Assembly: GCA_965232285.1 (NCBI GenBank)
Contig: CBDDPL010000004.1
Coordinates: 1,054,001-1,118,000 of the forward strand
DNA: 64,000 bases
From: Denitrobaculum sp965232285
GTDB lineage: Bacteria > Pseudomonadota > Alphaproteobacteria > Kiloniellales > Kiloniellaceae
Direction of reading: 5' to 3'
Shown here: positions 42,876 to 52,328 of the stretch, one piece after another
Layout of the letters: every line of letters begins with the position of its first letter
Position numbering within the stretch: the stretch's first letter is position 1
Translations under genes and position numbers: made by a program
Notes under the pieces: model-generated
Database searches by the model: none
Told to the model about the DNA's origin: nothing
The model's input: only the letters and a program-made list of their open reading frames with translations

Positions 42876-45800
42876 ATGCATCTTTTGCAGGCGCAGGCGG
42901 GCGGCATTTCCGACGGCTCGGAAGCGGTCGATCTCGGTCAGACGCCTGGCGACATCATCGTGCTCTCGGCGGCCGACACCGAGCTGGCCAGCCTGTCGCT
43001 GGCCTATGGGCACATCCGCGAGGGGGCGAGTGGGGAGACTCTGCCCAGCCTGCGGCTCGCCAACCTCATGCAGCTCGGTCACAACCTCTCTGTCGACCTC
43101 TATGCCGAGGAGATGATCGCAAACGCGAAGCTGGTGGTCGTGCGACTGCTCGGCGGCGTTGGCTACTGGCCCTATGGCGTGGAGCAGTTGCGCGCGACCT
43201 GCGCCGAGCGGGGCATTCCCCTGGCGCTGCTGCCCGGGGACGATCAGCCGGACGCGGAGCTGGCTGATTACTCCAGCCTGGGAGCCGAGGCCTGCCACCG
43301 GCTCTGGCAGTACTGCATCCACGGCGGGCCGGAGAACGCGCGCAACTTCCTGCTCTACGCGGCGACGCTTTTGGAAGGTGAGGGCGAGCGAGGCTTGCCG
43401 GACTGGAGCGAGCCTCGCCCGCTGCTGCGCGCCGGGCTCTATTGGCCGGGCAGGGACCAACCGGACTTGGATGATCTGAAGGCGGAGTGGATCGAGGGCG
43501 CGCCGGTTGCTGCCATCGTTTTCTACCGTGCCCTGGTCCAGGCCGCGAACCTGGCGCCGGTCGATGCCCTGATCGCCAGCCTAAAGCAGCAGGGCGTCAA
43601 TCCCTTGCCGGTCTACTGCGCGAGTTTGAAGGAGGCGGTTTCTGCCGAGACCCTGCGTAAGCTGCTGGAGGAGGCGAACAGCGAGATCGTGCTCAACGCC
43701 ACCGGCTTCGCCATCTCCAGCCCCGGGGCCGCGCGCAAGGAAACACCCTTCGACGGCCTGGACTGCCCGATCCTGCAGGTGGTCTTCTCCGGCGGCAACG
43801 AAGCCGCCTGGCGCGAGTCCGCCAACGGCCTCTCGGCCCGTGACATCGCCATGAATGTCGCTCTGCCGGAGGTTGATGGCCGTATTCTTTCCCGCGCCGT
43901 CTCCTTCAAGTCGGAGGCCCGCTTCGATCCGGCGACCCAGTCTTCCGTCGTGACCTATGCGCCGGTCGTTGACCGCATCGATTTCGTCGCTGCCCTGGCG
44001 GCGAAGTGGCTGGAGCTGAAACGCACGTCGGCGGACGAGCGGCGGGTCGCGCTCATTCTCGCCAACTATCCGAACCGGGACGGGCGCATGGGCAACGGCG
44101 TCGGCCTCGATACCCCGGCGGGTTCCGTCGTGCTGCTTCGGGCGTTGGCGGCGGCGGGTTACGACGTCGAAGATATCCCCGACGACGGCAACGCCCTGGT
44201 CGAGCGCCTCGCCGAGGGACCGACCAACGCGGCGGTCGACGGACGGGTGATCCGGGTGCGCCTGAGCTGTGACAAATACATGGCATTTCAGAGGGAGTTG
44301 CCGCCGGAAGTACAAGCCGCGGTGAACGAGCGCTGGGGCGCACCTGAAGAAGACCCTTTCTTCGTGCGGGAAGCGATGGGGACAAACGGAGAAGAGGACG
44401 AGTCCTCAGGCTTCTTCGCGCTGTCCTTCTTCCGCTGCGGCAAGATCACCGTGGGCCTGCAGCCGGCCCGTGGCTACAATATCGACCCAACGGCGACTTA
44501 CCACGACCCGGACCTGGTGCCGCCGCACGGCTATCTGGCCTTCTACGCCTGGCTGCGAAACGTCGAGCAGGTTCAGGCGGTTATCCATATGGGCAAGCAC
44601 GGCAACCTGGAATGGCTGCCCGGCAAGTCCCTGGCGCTCTCGGAAAACTGCTTCCCCGAGGCCGTCCTCGGCCCGCTGCCGCACCTCTATCCCTTCATCG
44701 TCAACGATCCCGGCGAGGGCACTCAGGCCAAGCGCCGTGCCCAGGCGGTCATCGTCGACCATCTGACCCCGCCGCTGACCCGCGCGGAATCCTACGGCCC
44801 GCTTGCCGACCTGGAGTTACTGGTCGACGAGTACTACGAAGCCGCCGGCGTCGACCCGCGCCGTCTTAAGGTTCTGCGCGAAGAGATTCTGGAACTCAGC
44901 GCTTCGATCGGGCTCGACAAGGACTGCGGAATTGTCGCGGCGGACGACGCCGACACGGCCTTAAGCAAGCTGGATAACTACCTCTGCGAACTGAAGGAAT
45001 TGCAGATCCGAGACGGCCTGCACATCTTTGGCGAAGCGCCTGAGGGGCAGCAGCTCACCGACCTGCTGGTCGCGCTCACCCGTCTGCCGCGCGGCGAGGG
45101 GAAGGAGGGCGACGCCTCCCTGATCCGGGCTCTTGCGGCGGACCTGGGCTTCGAGGGCTTCGATCCGCTGGACTGTGAAATGGGCGCCGACTGGAGCGGC
45201 CCGCGGCCTGAGGCTCTGGCCGGTGACGGCCGCTGGCGTAGTCAGGGCGACACGGTCGAGCGGCTTGAGCTGCTGGCGCAGGGCCTGGTCTCCGGCGAGC
45301 GGAAAGCGGATCCAAGGTGGCAAGGGACGATCCAGGTGCTCGGCAGTATTGCCACGGCTGTCCGGCCTTCCGTCACGGCTTCGGGTGATGCCGAAATTGC
45401 CGGTATCCTCAAAGGTTTGGAGGCATCTTTTGTCGCACCGGGTCCTTCGGGAGCACCGACCCGGGGCCGGCTGGATGTCTTGCCGACGGGGCGTAACTTC
45501 TACTCCCTCGACAGCCGTACGGTGCCGACTCCGGCGGCCTGGAACCTGGGCTGGAAGTCGGCCTGCCTCCTGATCGAACGTCACCGGCAGGAGCAGGGCG
45601 CCTGGCCCCGCCGCATCGCGCTCTCGGCCTGGGGCACGGCCAATATGCGCACCGGTGGCGACGACATCGCGCAGGGCCTGGCGCTTCTGGGCGTGCGTCC
45701 GACCTGGGAGGTGACCTCGCGCCGGGTGACCGGCTTCGAGATCCTGCCGCTGAGCGTTCTGGACCGCCCGCGCATCGATGTGACGCTCCGTGTGTCCGGT

Positions 45801-46694
45801 TTCTTCCGCGACGCCTTTCCGGCGCAGATAGACCTCTTCGATTCCGCCGTGCGCGCGGTGGCGGCGCTCGACGAGCCTGCTGACAAAAACCCGCTGGCAG
45901 CGGCTTTCCGGAAAGAGCGGGAGGAACTGCAAACGCGCGGCATCGATCCGGCACAGGCCGAGAAGCGCGCCGGCTACCGGGTTTTCGGTTCGAAACCAGG
46001 GGCTTACGGAGCAGGCCTCCAGGCGCTGATCGACGAACGCGGCTGGCAGGACGAGGGCGATCTGGCGCGCGCCTATCTGGCCTGGGGCGGCTACGCCTAT
46101 GGCGCGGGCAGCGGCGGCAGCGCCGAGCACGGGCTCTTCGAAACCCGCCTGCGCGCCGTCGATACGGTGGTGCATAACCAGGACAACAGCGAGCACGACC
46201 TGCTGGATTCCGACGACTACTATCAGTTTGAGGGCGGCCTGACCGCGGCGGTACGGCATCTTTCGGGGCAGCAGCCGAAGGTCTATCACAACGACCACTC
46301 GCGCCCGGAAAGCCCGAAGATCCGCACCCTGGAGGAAGAGGTCGCCCGCGTGGTGCGCGCGCGCGTCGTCAATCCCAAGTGGATTGCCGGGGTGATGCGC
46401 CACGGTTACAAAGGGGCCTTCGAGATGGCGGCGACCGTCGACTATCTCTTCGCCTTCTCGGCGACCGCACGGGTGGTGGCGAACCATCACTTCGACGCGG
46501 TCTACGATGCCTACCTGGGCGATCGGCAGGTGCTGGAATTCCTGCAGGCCAACAACCCGGCGGCGGCGCGGGAGATTGCCGAGCGCATGCTGGAGGCGCA
46601 GGAGCGCGGGCTCTGGCGCGCGCGATCCAACTCGGCGCAGGGACGGCTGCGCGCCCTGGCGGGACAAGAACAAGAAGAAGAGGTAACTTCATGA
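42876..46694 (+). CDS. cobN: Cobaltochelatase subunit CobN
   Basis: A 1272-residue large subunit of the aerobic ATP-dependent cobaltochelatase, which inserts cobalt into hydrogenobyrinic acid a,c-diamide. CobN/magnesium-chelatase ChlH landmarks: GVGYWPYGVEQLR near residue 92, ANYPNRDGRMGNGVGLDTPAS-like region near 400, MGKHGNLEWLPGKS near 575, and NQDNSEHDLLDSDDYYQFEGG near 1110. Length matches CobN. CobS and CobT are not in the window. Stop overlaps cobO by 4 bases. Confidence 0.95.
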   Translation: MHLLQAQAGGISDGSEAVDLGQTPGDIIVLSAADTELASLSLAYGHIREGASGETLPSLRLANLMQLGHNLSVDLYAEEMIANAKLVVVRLLGGVGYWPYGVEQLRATCAERGIPLALLPGDDQPDAELADYSSLGAEACHRLWQYCIHGGPENARNFLLYAATLLEGEGERGLPDWSEPRPLLRAGLYWPGRDQPDLDDLKAEWIEGAPVAAIVFYRALVQAANLAPVDALIASLKQQGVNPLPVYCASLKEAVSAETLRKLLEEANSEIVLNATGFAISSPGAARKETPFDGLDCPILQVVFSGGNEAAWRESANGLSARDIAMNVALPEVDGRILSRAVSFKSEARFDPATQSSVVTYAPVVDRIDFVAALAAKWLELKRTSADERRVALILANYPNRDGRMGNGVGLDTPAGSVVLLRALAAAGYDVEDIPDDGNALVERLAEGPTNAAVDGRVIRVRLSCDKYMAFQRELPPEVQAAVNERWGAPEEDPFFVREAMGTNGEEDESSGFFALSFFRCGKITVGLQPARGYNIDPTATYHDPDLVPPHGYLAFYAWLRNVEQVQAVIHMGKHGNLEWLPGKSLALSENCFPEAVLGPLPHLYPFIVNDPGEGTQAKRRAQAVIVDHLTPPLTRAESYGPLADLELLVDEYYEAAGVDPRRLKVLREEILELSASIGLDKDCGIVAADDADTALSKLDNYLCELKELQIRDGLHIFGEAPEGQQLTDLLVALTRLPRGEGKEGDASLIRALAADLGFEGFDPLDCEMGADWSGPRPEALAGDGRWRSQGDTVERLELLAQGLVSGERKADPRWQGTIQVLGSIATAVRPSVTASGDAEIAGILKGLEASFVAPGPSGAPTRGRLDVLPTGRNFYSLDSRTVPTPAAWNLGWKSACLLIERHRQEQGAWPRRIALSAWGTANMRTGGDDIAQGLALLGVRPTWEVTSRRVTGFEILPLSVLDRPRIDVTLRVSGFFRDAFPAQIDLFDSAVRAVAALDEPADKNPLAAAFRKEREELQTRGIDPAQAEKRAGYRVFGSKPGAYGAGLQALIDERGWQDEGDLARAYLAWGGYAYGAGSGGSAEHGLFETRLRAVDTVVHNQDNSEHDLLDSDDYYQFEGGLTAAVRHLSGQQPKVYHNDHSRPESPKIRTLEEEVARVVRARVVNPKWIAGVMRHGYKGAFEMAATVDYLFAFSATARVVANHHFDAVYDAYLGDRQVLEFLQANNPAAAREIAERMLEAQERGLWRARSNSAQGRLRALAGQEQEEEVTS

Positions 46695-47374
46695 GTGTCA
46701 AAGATCAGACCGGCGACAGGTCCAAGAGCGAACTGACCGAGGACGAGATCAATGAACGGGCCAACGAAAAGGCCCGCAAGCGCAAGGCCGCGCGGGAGCG
46801 CATGCTCGCCACCAAGACCGAGGAAAAGGGCCTGCTGATCGTCCACACCGGCAAGGGCAAGGGCAAGTCCACGGCCGCCTTCGGTCTGGTCGCCCGCGCC
46901 ATCGGCAACGACATGCGGGTCGGTGTGGTGCAGTACGTGAAAGGCAAGTGGGAAACCGGCGAACGGGTCGTGCTCGAGCGCTTCCCGGATCTGGCCGAGA
47001 TCCGCACTATGGGCGAGGGCTTCACCTGGGACACCCAGGACCGCGCCCGCGACATCGCCGCCGCCAAGCGCGCCTGGGAAGTCTCAAAGGAGATGATCGA
47101 GGCCTGCCGCGTCGACAAATCCAAGGGCGAAAAGCCCAAGTACGACATGGTCCTGCTGGACGAACTCAACATCGTCCTGCGCTACGACTACCTGCCGCTT
47201 GAGGAGGTCGTCGAATTCCTCGACAACCGCCCGGAAGACCTCCACGTGATCGTCACCGGCCGCAACGCGAAGCCGGAACTGATCGAGGCCGCGGACCTGG
47301 TCACCGAAATGACGCAGATCAAACACCCCTTCCGGGAGCAGGGGGTGAAGGCACAGAAGGGCGTGGAGTTTTAG
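46691..47374 (+). CDS. cobO: Cob(I)yrinic acid a,c-diamide adenosyltransferase
   Basis: About 227 residues from the ATG at 46691, which overlaps the cobN stop (ATGA). It transfers the 5'-deoxyadenosyl group from ATP to reduced cobyrinate. CobA/CobO-type landmarks: P-loop LIVHTGKGKGKSTAAFG near residue 48, VQYVKGKWETGER near 78, GEGFTWDTQD near 105, and DELNIVLRYDYLP near 158. A longer upstream frame exists only inside cobN. It ends the cob run; no clear terminator follows. Confidence 0.94.
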   Translation: MSVKDQTGDRSKSELTEDEINERANEKARKRKAARERMLATKTEEKGLLIVHTGKGKGKSTAAFGLVARAIGNDMRVGVVQYVKGKWETGERVVLERFPDLAEIRTMGEGFTWDTQDRARDIAAAKRAWEVSKEMIEACRVDKSKGEKPKYDMVLLDELNIVLRYDYLPLEEVVEFLDNRPEDLHVIVTGRNAKPELIEAADLVTEMTQIKHPFREQGVKAQKGVEF

Positions 47375-47795
47375 GGGGAGGACCTGATCGGGGGTTCTGG
47401 AGACCAGTGACAGCTCTGGAGGACTTTCCCGACATTTACATTACGATGTTTGCAGACGCAGCACTCATTCGTGGATGCAGCACACCCATAATCGCGACGC
47501 AGCGCTTGTCACCGGAGCGGACATTCATAGCAGCGATGGGATCCGGAGGCACTCGAGATGGCTGGCAGGATTTCTGGGGATAATTAAGCTGATTTACCTC
47601 CTATACGCCTGCGCGTTGTTCGATACCGCATTTGCTCATCCTGCCCCAAGCCGAAACCTTGTCCTGTTCGCTTCTTAGTCTTTTCCTCGCCAGATTTCCA
47701 AGCGCTCTAGGGGAGCAGAACTACCGACCCAAAAATGAGTGCCTTGCAGTGTGGCAGTGGAAGGTAAGCCCAGACGATTGAGGGTTGCCACCTCG
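47375..47795. other. Intergenic region between cobO and luxR
   Basis: The 421-bp gap between the convergent cob operon and the minus-strand quorum-sensing cluster. A 67-codon frame at 47475-47678 has no family signature and atypical composition; I do not call it. The G+C content falls from about here, marking the likely left edge of the acquired cluster. Confidence 0.5.
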
Positions 47796-48512
47796 CTAAA
47801 TCAACTCTTCCTTTAGGGCTACTGCGACCGCCTGGGCTTTTGACGCCGCACGAAGTTTAGTGGTGGCATTGCGTATGTAAAAGTTGACGGTTCGTTCAGT
47901 AAGACCCAAGATGATACCCGTTTCCCAACAAGTTTTCCCTCGCGCTGCCCATGTCAAAGCTTGCCGTTCTCTGCGGGTCAATCTCGTGCTGTTATGGGAG
48001 TTTTTGGTCCAAAAAGACTTCATGATCTTTGTGTGGAGCAAGAACCCAAGGTAAGTCAGGTCCGAGACAAGGTGACGCCTGATAGATGACCATTCCTGCT
48101 TATTTTCGGTTGTGCTTACAGAAAACAGTGCTTGCTCACCCGTAACGCCTCTAATGGGTATGGAGATTCCCTGGTTGCCCACTCCGAATTCAGCGGCTTC
48201 CCCAAAGAACCTCCTGGACTGCTTGTTGCTGCCGCAACTGTCCCAGTCGAAGGGTAAGACTCCCCGCATGCTGTTTGAAACAACCGGATCAATATCTGTG
48301 TACCCTTTGTTGATATAGTTTGTTTCCCATTCAGTTGAGTAGCTCGTCACTAGTTTTTCTGATACTGGGATTTCGGTTGGCCCGCTGATGACCATGTATG
48401 CGATGTCGCTAAGTCCAAAGCGGCGTGCGAAGCCCTTGAGATAGTTCTTATCTCTTAGGCGAGGTAGGTCTGCCGCATCTGAGACGAACTGTTCTGAGAT
48501 CTTCGAACCCAT
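47796..48512 (-). CDS. luxR: LuxR-family quorum-sensing regulator (acyl-homoserine-lactone type)
   Basis: A 238-residue regulator. The N-terminal autoinducer-binding domain keeps the ligand pocket residues at regular spacing: Trp62, Tyr66, Asp75 and Trp90 (EWETNYINKGYTDIDPVV, then LPFDW), which correspond to TraR/LasR-type Trp57, Tyr61, Asp70 and Trp85 with an offset of five. The C-terminal LuxR helix-turn-helix is LTRRERQALTWAARGKT...GLTERTVNFYIRNATTKL (residues ~175-225). It is downstream of, and on the same strand as, the biosynthetic operon and luxI, and very likely reads the LuxI signal. Confidence 0.92.
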   Translation of the reverse strand: MGSKISEQFVSDAADLPRLRDKNYLKGFARRFGLSDIAYMVISGPTEIPVSEKLVTSYSTEWETNYINKGYTDIDPVVSNSMRGVLPFDWDSCGSNKQSRRFFGEAAEFGVGNQGISIPIRGVTGEQALFSVSTTENKQEWSSIRRHLVSDLTYLGFLLHTKIMKSFWTKNSHNSTRLTRRERQALTWAARGKTCWETGIILGLTERTVNFYIRNATTKLRAASKAQAVAVALKEELI

Positions 48513-48797
48513 TGAATTGAATCCTGATTTCTACCAAAAATGCCCGCCATGGTAGATAATATCAGTCCAAGACTCTGGGGATCAAGTACGAGCTTTCTTC
48601 GATAAGCATATTTCTGCTGACTGGCGCCAAACTTCGCCAGCACTTTAAGCGCCATCGATGCCAGATTTGTTACAGTCGTCGCGCCATGATGCCGTTTCAA
48701 CGCGCGAGACGGAGCATTTTTCAACGGCGAGTAAACCAGTTTGCCAGGTTTCTCGAAGTCAACTGATATGGCTTTTATTGTTCGCTCATCCAATCTG
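48513..48797. other. Spacer between the MFS gene and luxR, possible unrecognised small gene
   Basis: The minus-strand frame through this 285-bp gap stays open and reads protein-like text (LDERTIKAISVDFEKPGKL, PLKNAPSRALKRHHGATTV). It has no good start codon, overlaps luxR's 5' end and the MFS 3' end, and matches no family I know. It may be a decayed gene fragment. Confidence 0.35.
48531..48555 (-). promoter_or_regulatory. Inverted repeat just upstream of luxR
   Basis: CTACC (48531-48535) and GGTAG (48551-48555) are the outer arms of a 25-bp element 19-43 bases upstream of the luxR start. It contains CTAC and AAAATGC in the same order as the box upstream of luxI, so it may be a third LuxR site or an autoregulatory one. 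The match is weak. Confidence 0.35.
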
Positions 48798-50015
48798 TCA
48801 GTTTCGAATTCTGTCACGCAGCCCTGAAGTAACGAAGAAACCCAATATGATGATTGCAACAAAGAGCAGAGCCGATCCACACAAAATGAGAACGTGAAGT
48901 GCCGAAGAGTTTGCAATAATTGAGGGTGCGATCAGCAGTGCCAACAACATTCCTGAGTACTCGCAGATCATCTTTGTTCGATAGATGTCTGAAACACTTG
49001 TGGCACTGTAGTGTTTTTGCCCAAATCTAAGAAAGGCTAGATCACAGGGCGGAGTTGCTAATGCGATTAAGAACGTCCAGACCCAAACGTATTCATATCC
49101 ACCCGATGCAAAAAGCCCCAGATATCCAACACCGGCGAGCATGCGACCAGCACTCAGAGCCAATAAGTCAGTAGTGATGAGAATTACGTAGCGGCCAAGG
49201 AAACTACCCACCAAGTTCCCGATGCCGTACCACAATATGGCGGTGCCATAGAGCCCGATGTCGCCACCGATAACAGCATCAGAATCGATTATCACCGCTA
49301 GCGCAAAGATCACTCCTGCATACCACGCACCCGCATTGACGGCCTGTGACGTGAAGAAGAGAACAATTGTGCCCCGATGCCGCCTTTCTTGCGCGCGTCC
49401 CCTGCCTTTCGATAACATCATTGGTTGAGCGGCATCTTCATCGAGAGGATCAAGTTTTAACACGCGCGAGAACATGTAAGAAGCTGCCGCAAACAGAAAC
49501 GCGCCTAGTAAAGGTAAAAAGGTTTGGCTCCAGAGGGCAACAGTTGTCACTGCAGGTCCGACAATGCGAGCCATTCGATAGGTACCGTCAACCAGCGCGT
49601 TTGCGGTGCTCCGTTTGTTTGGTTCCAAAGGCAGAGCGGTGACGATGCCAATAACCGCAGAATCGATGTGTGGACGGACAGCAGAAATCAACATCGCTAG
49701 CACAACGACGATCCAAGGCTGCCAGGAGGCGAATATGACAATGAAGATGCCGATGGCGGCGCATGCTCTTATCGCGTTCAGCGATATTGCTTTGGTAAGA
49801 TGTCCAAATCGCCTCATAAGAGGCGCGCCGAAGGTGCCAAACACGATTGCGCTTAGAAGAGTAAGCGCGATGAGGTACCCACCATTGTAGCCTATCCTGT
49901 CAACGATGAACCAGACGACCGCAACGTTCAAGATTTCGCTTCCGGTTGCGCCAGTGAACTCCGCGGTTATTAGCTTGCGCGTTTCATGGGCCGAATTGGC
50001 GATGTGTGATGGCAC
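48798..50015 (-). CDS. MFS-family transporter (probable exporter of the cluster product)
   Basis: A 405-residue membrane protein with about 12 hydrophobic segments. The first-half signature FGAPLMRRFGHLTKAI near residue 63 corresponds to the MFS loop 2-3 motif. A central cytoplasmic loop with basic residues (SKGRGRAQERRHRG, near 205) separates the halves. The start is GTG 50015; the preceding gene ends at 50029, so it is in the operon. The position in an NRPS-free biosynthetic operon points to product export and self-protection. Confidence 0.85.
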   Translation of the reverse strand: MPSHIANSAHETRKLITAEFTGATGSEILNVAVVWFIVDRIGYNGGYLIALTLLSAIVFGTFGAPLMRRFGHLTKAISLNAIRACAAIGIFIVIFASWQPWIVVVLAMLISAVRPHIDSAVIGIVTALPLEPNKRSTANALVDGTYRMARIVGPAVTTVALWSQTFLPLLGAFLFAAASYMFSRVLKLDPLDEDAAQPMMLSKGRGRAQERRHRGTIVLFFTSQAVNAGAWYAGVIFALAVIIDSDAVIGGDIGLYGTAILWYGIGNLVGSFLGRYVILITTDLLALSAGRMLAGVGYLGLFASGGYEYVWVWTFLIALATPPCDLAFLRFGQKHYSATSVSDIYRTKMICEYSGMLLALLIAPSIIANSSALHVLILCGSALLFVAIIILGFFVTSGLRDRIRN

Positions 50016-50028
50016 TTACGGGTCTGCC

Positions 50029-51066
50029 TTAAGCGCTTTCTGTCTGTGCTTGGTGTAGCACGCCGGCGCCGACCAGGGCAGACAACAAGTGCTGCATAGC
50101 TTCCTCAGATTGGTCTATGCCAGTTGCACGAAACGAGTAGTTCAACGCACCAGGATTTGCGATGTTGAGTTCAAACACGTAGGGATACGCCATATCCACC
50201 CCTACGAAGTAGATTCCCTTGCGCATAAGGTTTTCGCCCAGCCTAAGGCAGAATTGGTTTTCATCCTCTGTCAGATCTAGGCCCTCAAACTTTGTCCCCA
50301 GTGTTACGTTGCCTCTGTGGTCATTGGGATCGATAAACCTTCTGAAACCGCAAACGGGAACACCACCTGACAGTAGCACTCGTTTTTCATTCTCATGTAC
50401 GTTTTCAACATAGCTCTGCATCGTAGCGTATCTGCGAGACAGCCCGACCGTTTGGCGACCATACATCTCATACTTTGGCACTTCGTTACCGGTGCATGAT
50501 TGCAACAACGCGCGTGTGTTCGAGTCGTTATGCGACAAAAAAAAGACGTCAGCTCCACAACCTTCATTCGTTGGTTTCACAACCCATTTCTTGTTCGGCT
50601 CCGCCTCTATCGCGCTGTAGATTTCATCAAAACTGCTGCTTGTAAGAGTGTCTGGCAGATGGTCTGCTTCAATTGTACTGGGCAATGTTGTTTTCGCATT
50701 TAGAAACAAGGTTGCAGCGGCTGCATTTACAAAAGGTTTTCGCTCATTGAGAACCCATAGTAGCAGATAGGTATCGAGAAGGAGATTTGGGTGCGGATTG
50801 GATAGCACCCAGACCAAGTCAATGCCGTCCTCGGCGCTATCCATTCGAAGGTCAAGTTGAGGGAAGGGAACCCCATCCTGATACTCTTGTTGGAGTGCGA
50901 ACAACTTACAACGCACTTTGCCATCTTTAAAAGAAATCGTTTCGATGTCGCCGATGATAACCTTGTGCCCCATCCTGAAAAGAGCATTGGGCACTATCGA
51001 GTGGTTATCAAATCTGTATTCCTCAAAGCGTGAAATGAGCACCAGAATAGTATATGATTTTTGCAT
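50029..51066 (-). CDS. Glutathione-synthetase-like ATP-grasp ligase
   Basis: A 345-residue protein. The C-terminal two-thirds follow prokaryotic glutathione synthetase (GshB): KWVVKPTNEGCGADVFFL near residue 160 (usual KPLDGxGGxGVF), ENEKRVLLSGGVPVCGFRR near 225, and GIYFVGVDMAYPYVFELNIANP near 285, which carries the metal-binding E-x-N. The N-terminal domain also matches (VPNALFRMGHKV, DLVWVLSNPHP). Because the operon lacks a glutamate-cysteine ligase and the sequence diverges in the substrate loop, it probably joins a different dipeptide or acyl donor to an amino acid. Three bases separate it from the preceding ligase gene. Confidence 0.87.
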   Translation of the reverse strand: MQKSYTILVLISRFEEYRFDNHSIVPNALFRMGHKVIIGDIETISFKDGKVRCKLFALQQEYQDGVPFPQLDLRMDSAEDGIDLVWVLSNPHPNLLLDTYLLLWVLNERKPFVNAAAATLFLNAKTTLPSTIEADHLPDTLTSSSFDEIYSAIEAEPNKKWVVKPTNEGCGADVFFLSHNDSNTRALLQSCTGNEVPKYEMYGRQTVGLSRRYATMQSYVENVHENEKRVLLSGGVPVCGFRRFIDPNDHRGNVTLGTKFEGLDLTEDENQFCLRLGENLMRKGIYFVGVDMAYPYVFELNIANPGALNYSFRATGIDQSEEAMQHLLSALVGAGVLHQAQTESA

Positions 51067-51068
51067 TC

Positions 51069-52328
51069 TTAGGCCTCTTCTGTTGTCGCCAAACTTGCCG
51101 CAAAATCCCGAATATCCCTAATCTGATCAGATATTTCGCTGTGGGATTTGCCTGCCAAAACCGCATAGCCCACGCGGTCGTAGTTACTCTTGGGCGTGTA
51201 AGGTTGACTATCAAGCGGAAAGGTAAAACGACATTGCAACACCGATTCCATGCAGTTTAGGTGCGCTTCAAGCGCACCTATCTGTTCAGCGCCGTAGAGT
51301 TCGCTGGACGAGAAATGCAGTGTTGCAGCAACTTTATAACGAGAAGCTGTCGCAGCACGTGGTACGTCTGAGAAAGGATTTAATAGATGGAAATTCAAAT
51401 ACCGAGAAAGTAAATTTTCACCAGTAACCAAATAAACTAAGTCTGTTATGTTGCCGCCGGGCAGTCTCGGGTTGATTTCGATTAGACGGGGTACACCATC
51501 AGGGTCCACCTTGAATTCAACATGGGCAGCGCCAGAGACAAGCTTAATGTTATCCAGCCACCGAATTACCGCAGCCCTGTATTTGTTCTCCTTCTCCACA
51601 GAGATATCTGCGGGAAAGATGTGCCCAGCCTCTACATGAGCGTTCAGGGGGGCAGGAAGCTTTTCGGTTATTCCAACTGAGATCCAGCGGTTTTGCTCAG
51701 TGTCGAAGTATAACTCACAACTGTATTCTTGGCCTGAGATACATTTTTCAACAATAAAATCATCCATCCGCCGATAGCCCCGGACGTTGATGATATCCTT
51801 TGGCCGCTGCGAAATTCCGTCTAGCAGTTCTTCTAATGATTGATACTCTTGGATCGAGACACTACCACTTTCGTCAATAGGTTTAGCGATTACCGGGAAT
51901 TCCATCTTGGCAAGGCGCTCAGAATCCATTTCGCGACCAGTGATCCGCGAGAAGGGAACGGCATCCGGCATATTCGAAAGTGATTGCCGGGTTAGATCCT
52001 TATAGCGAGCCTTTAACAAGGCGCTGACATTGCCAGTGGGAAGACCAATAGCTGCCGCACATATAGCTGCTACAGGTATTCGATAGTCATCGAATGCGAT
52101 CAGCCCGTCGAGTTGTACTCCCGTGAGCGCCCTCAAAATTGCAACGGCATTGTAGCTGTCGACATCAATTACCTCATCGGCGATCAGCAGGGGGTTTGCG
52201 GGAACTTTTTGGTAAAACTCTCTCTCGTTTGTAAGGAGAATTGCTCTGTACCCATGCCGTTGCGCCAGTTCCATGGCTGCGTGGGTCGTTCCAGTGGAAT
52301 TTGCTTCCAGAAACGCAATGGATTTCAT
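51069..52328 (-). CDS. ATP-grasp carboxylate-amine ligase
   Basis: About 419 residues from ATG 52328, which overlaps the kinase stop (ATGA). The pre-ATP-grasp Rossmann part is MKSIAFLEANSTGTTHAAMELAQR, with DGLIAFDDYRIPVAA near 75. The ATP-grasp core has FPVIAKPIDESGSVSIQEY near 145-163, FIVEKCISGQEYSCELYFD near 197, and AAHVEFKVDPDGVPRLIEINPRLPGG near 270, where E and N coordinate metal. Family resemblance is to carnosine-synthase/BacD-type dipeptide ligases that phosphorylate a carboxylate and couple an amine. Substrates unknown. Confidence 0.88.
   Translation of the reverse strand: MKSIAFLEANSTGTTHAAMELAQRHGYRAILLTNEREFYQKVPANPLLIADEVIDVDSYNAVAILRALTGVQLDGLIAFDDYRIPVAAICAAAIGLPTGNVSALLKARYKDLTRQSLSNMPDAVPFSRITGREMDSERLAKMEFPVIAKPIDESGSVSIQEYQSLEELLDGISQRPKDIINVRGYRRMDDFIVEKCISGQEYSCELYFDTEQNRWISVGITEKLPAPLNAHVEAGHIFPADISVEKENKYRAAVIRWLDNIKLVSGAAHVEFKVDPDGVPRLIEINPRLPGGNITDLVYLVTGENLLSRYLNFHLLNPFSDVPRAATASRYKVAATLHFSSSELYGAEQIGALEAHLNCMESVLQCRFTFPLDSQPYTPKSNYDRVGYAVLAGKSHSEISDQIRDIRDFAASLATTEEA

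Noticed and set aside
44961..46673. Long minus-strand frame inside cobN
   Set aside because: Antisense shadow; G+C-rich third positions of cobN create it. No domain, start context or conserved motif.
47475..47678. 67-codon open frame after cobO
   Set aside because: No motif, no good ribosome-binding site, atypical residue mix; treated as intergenic.
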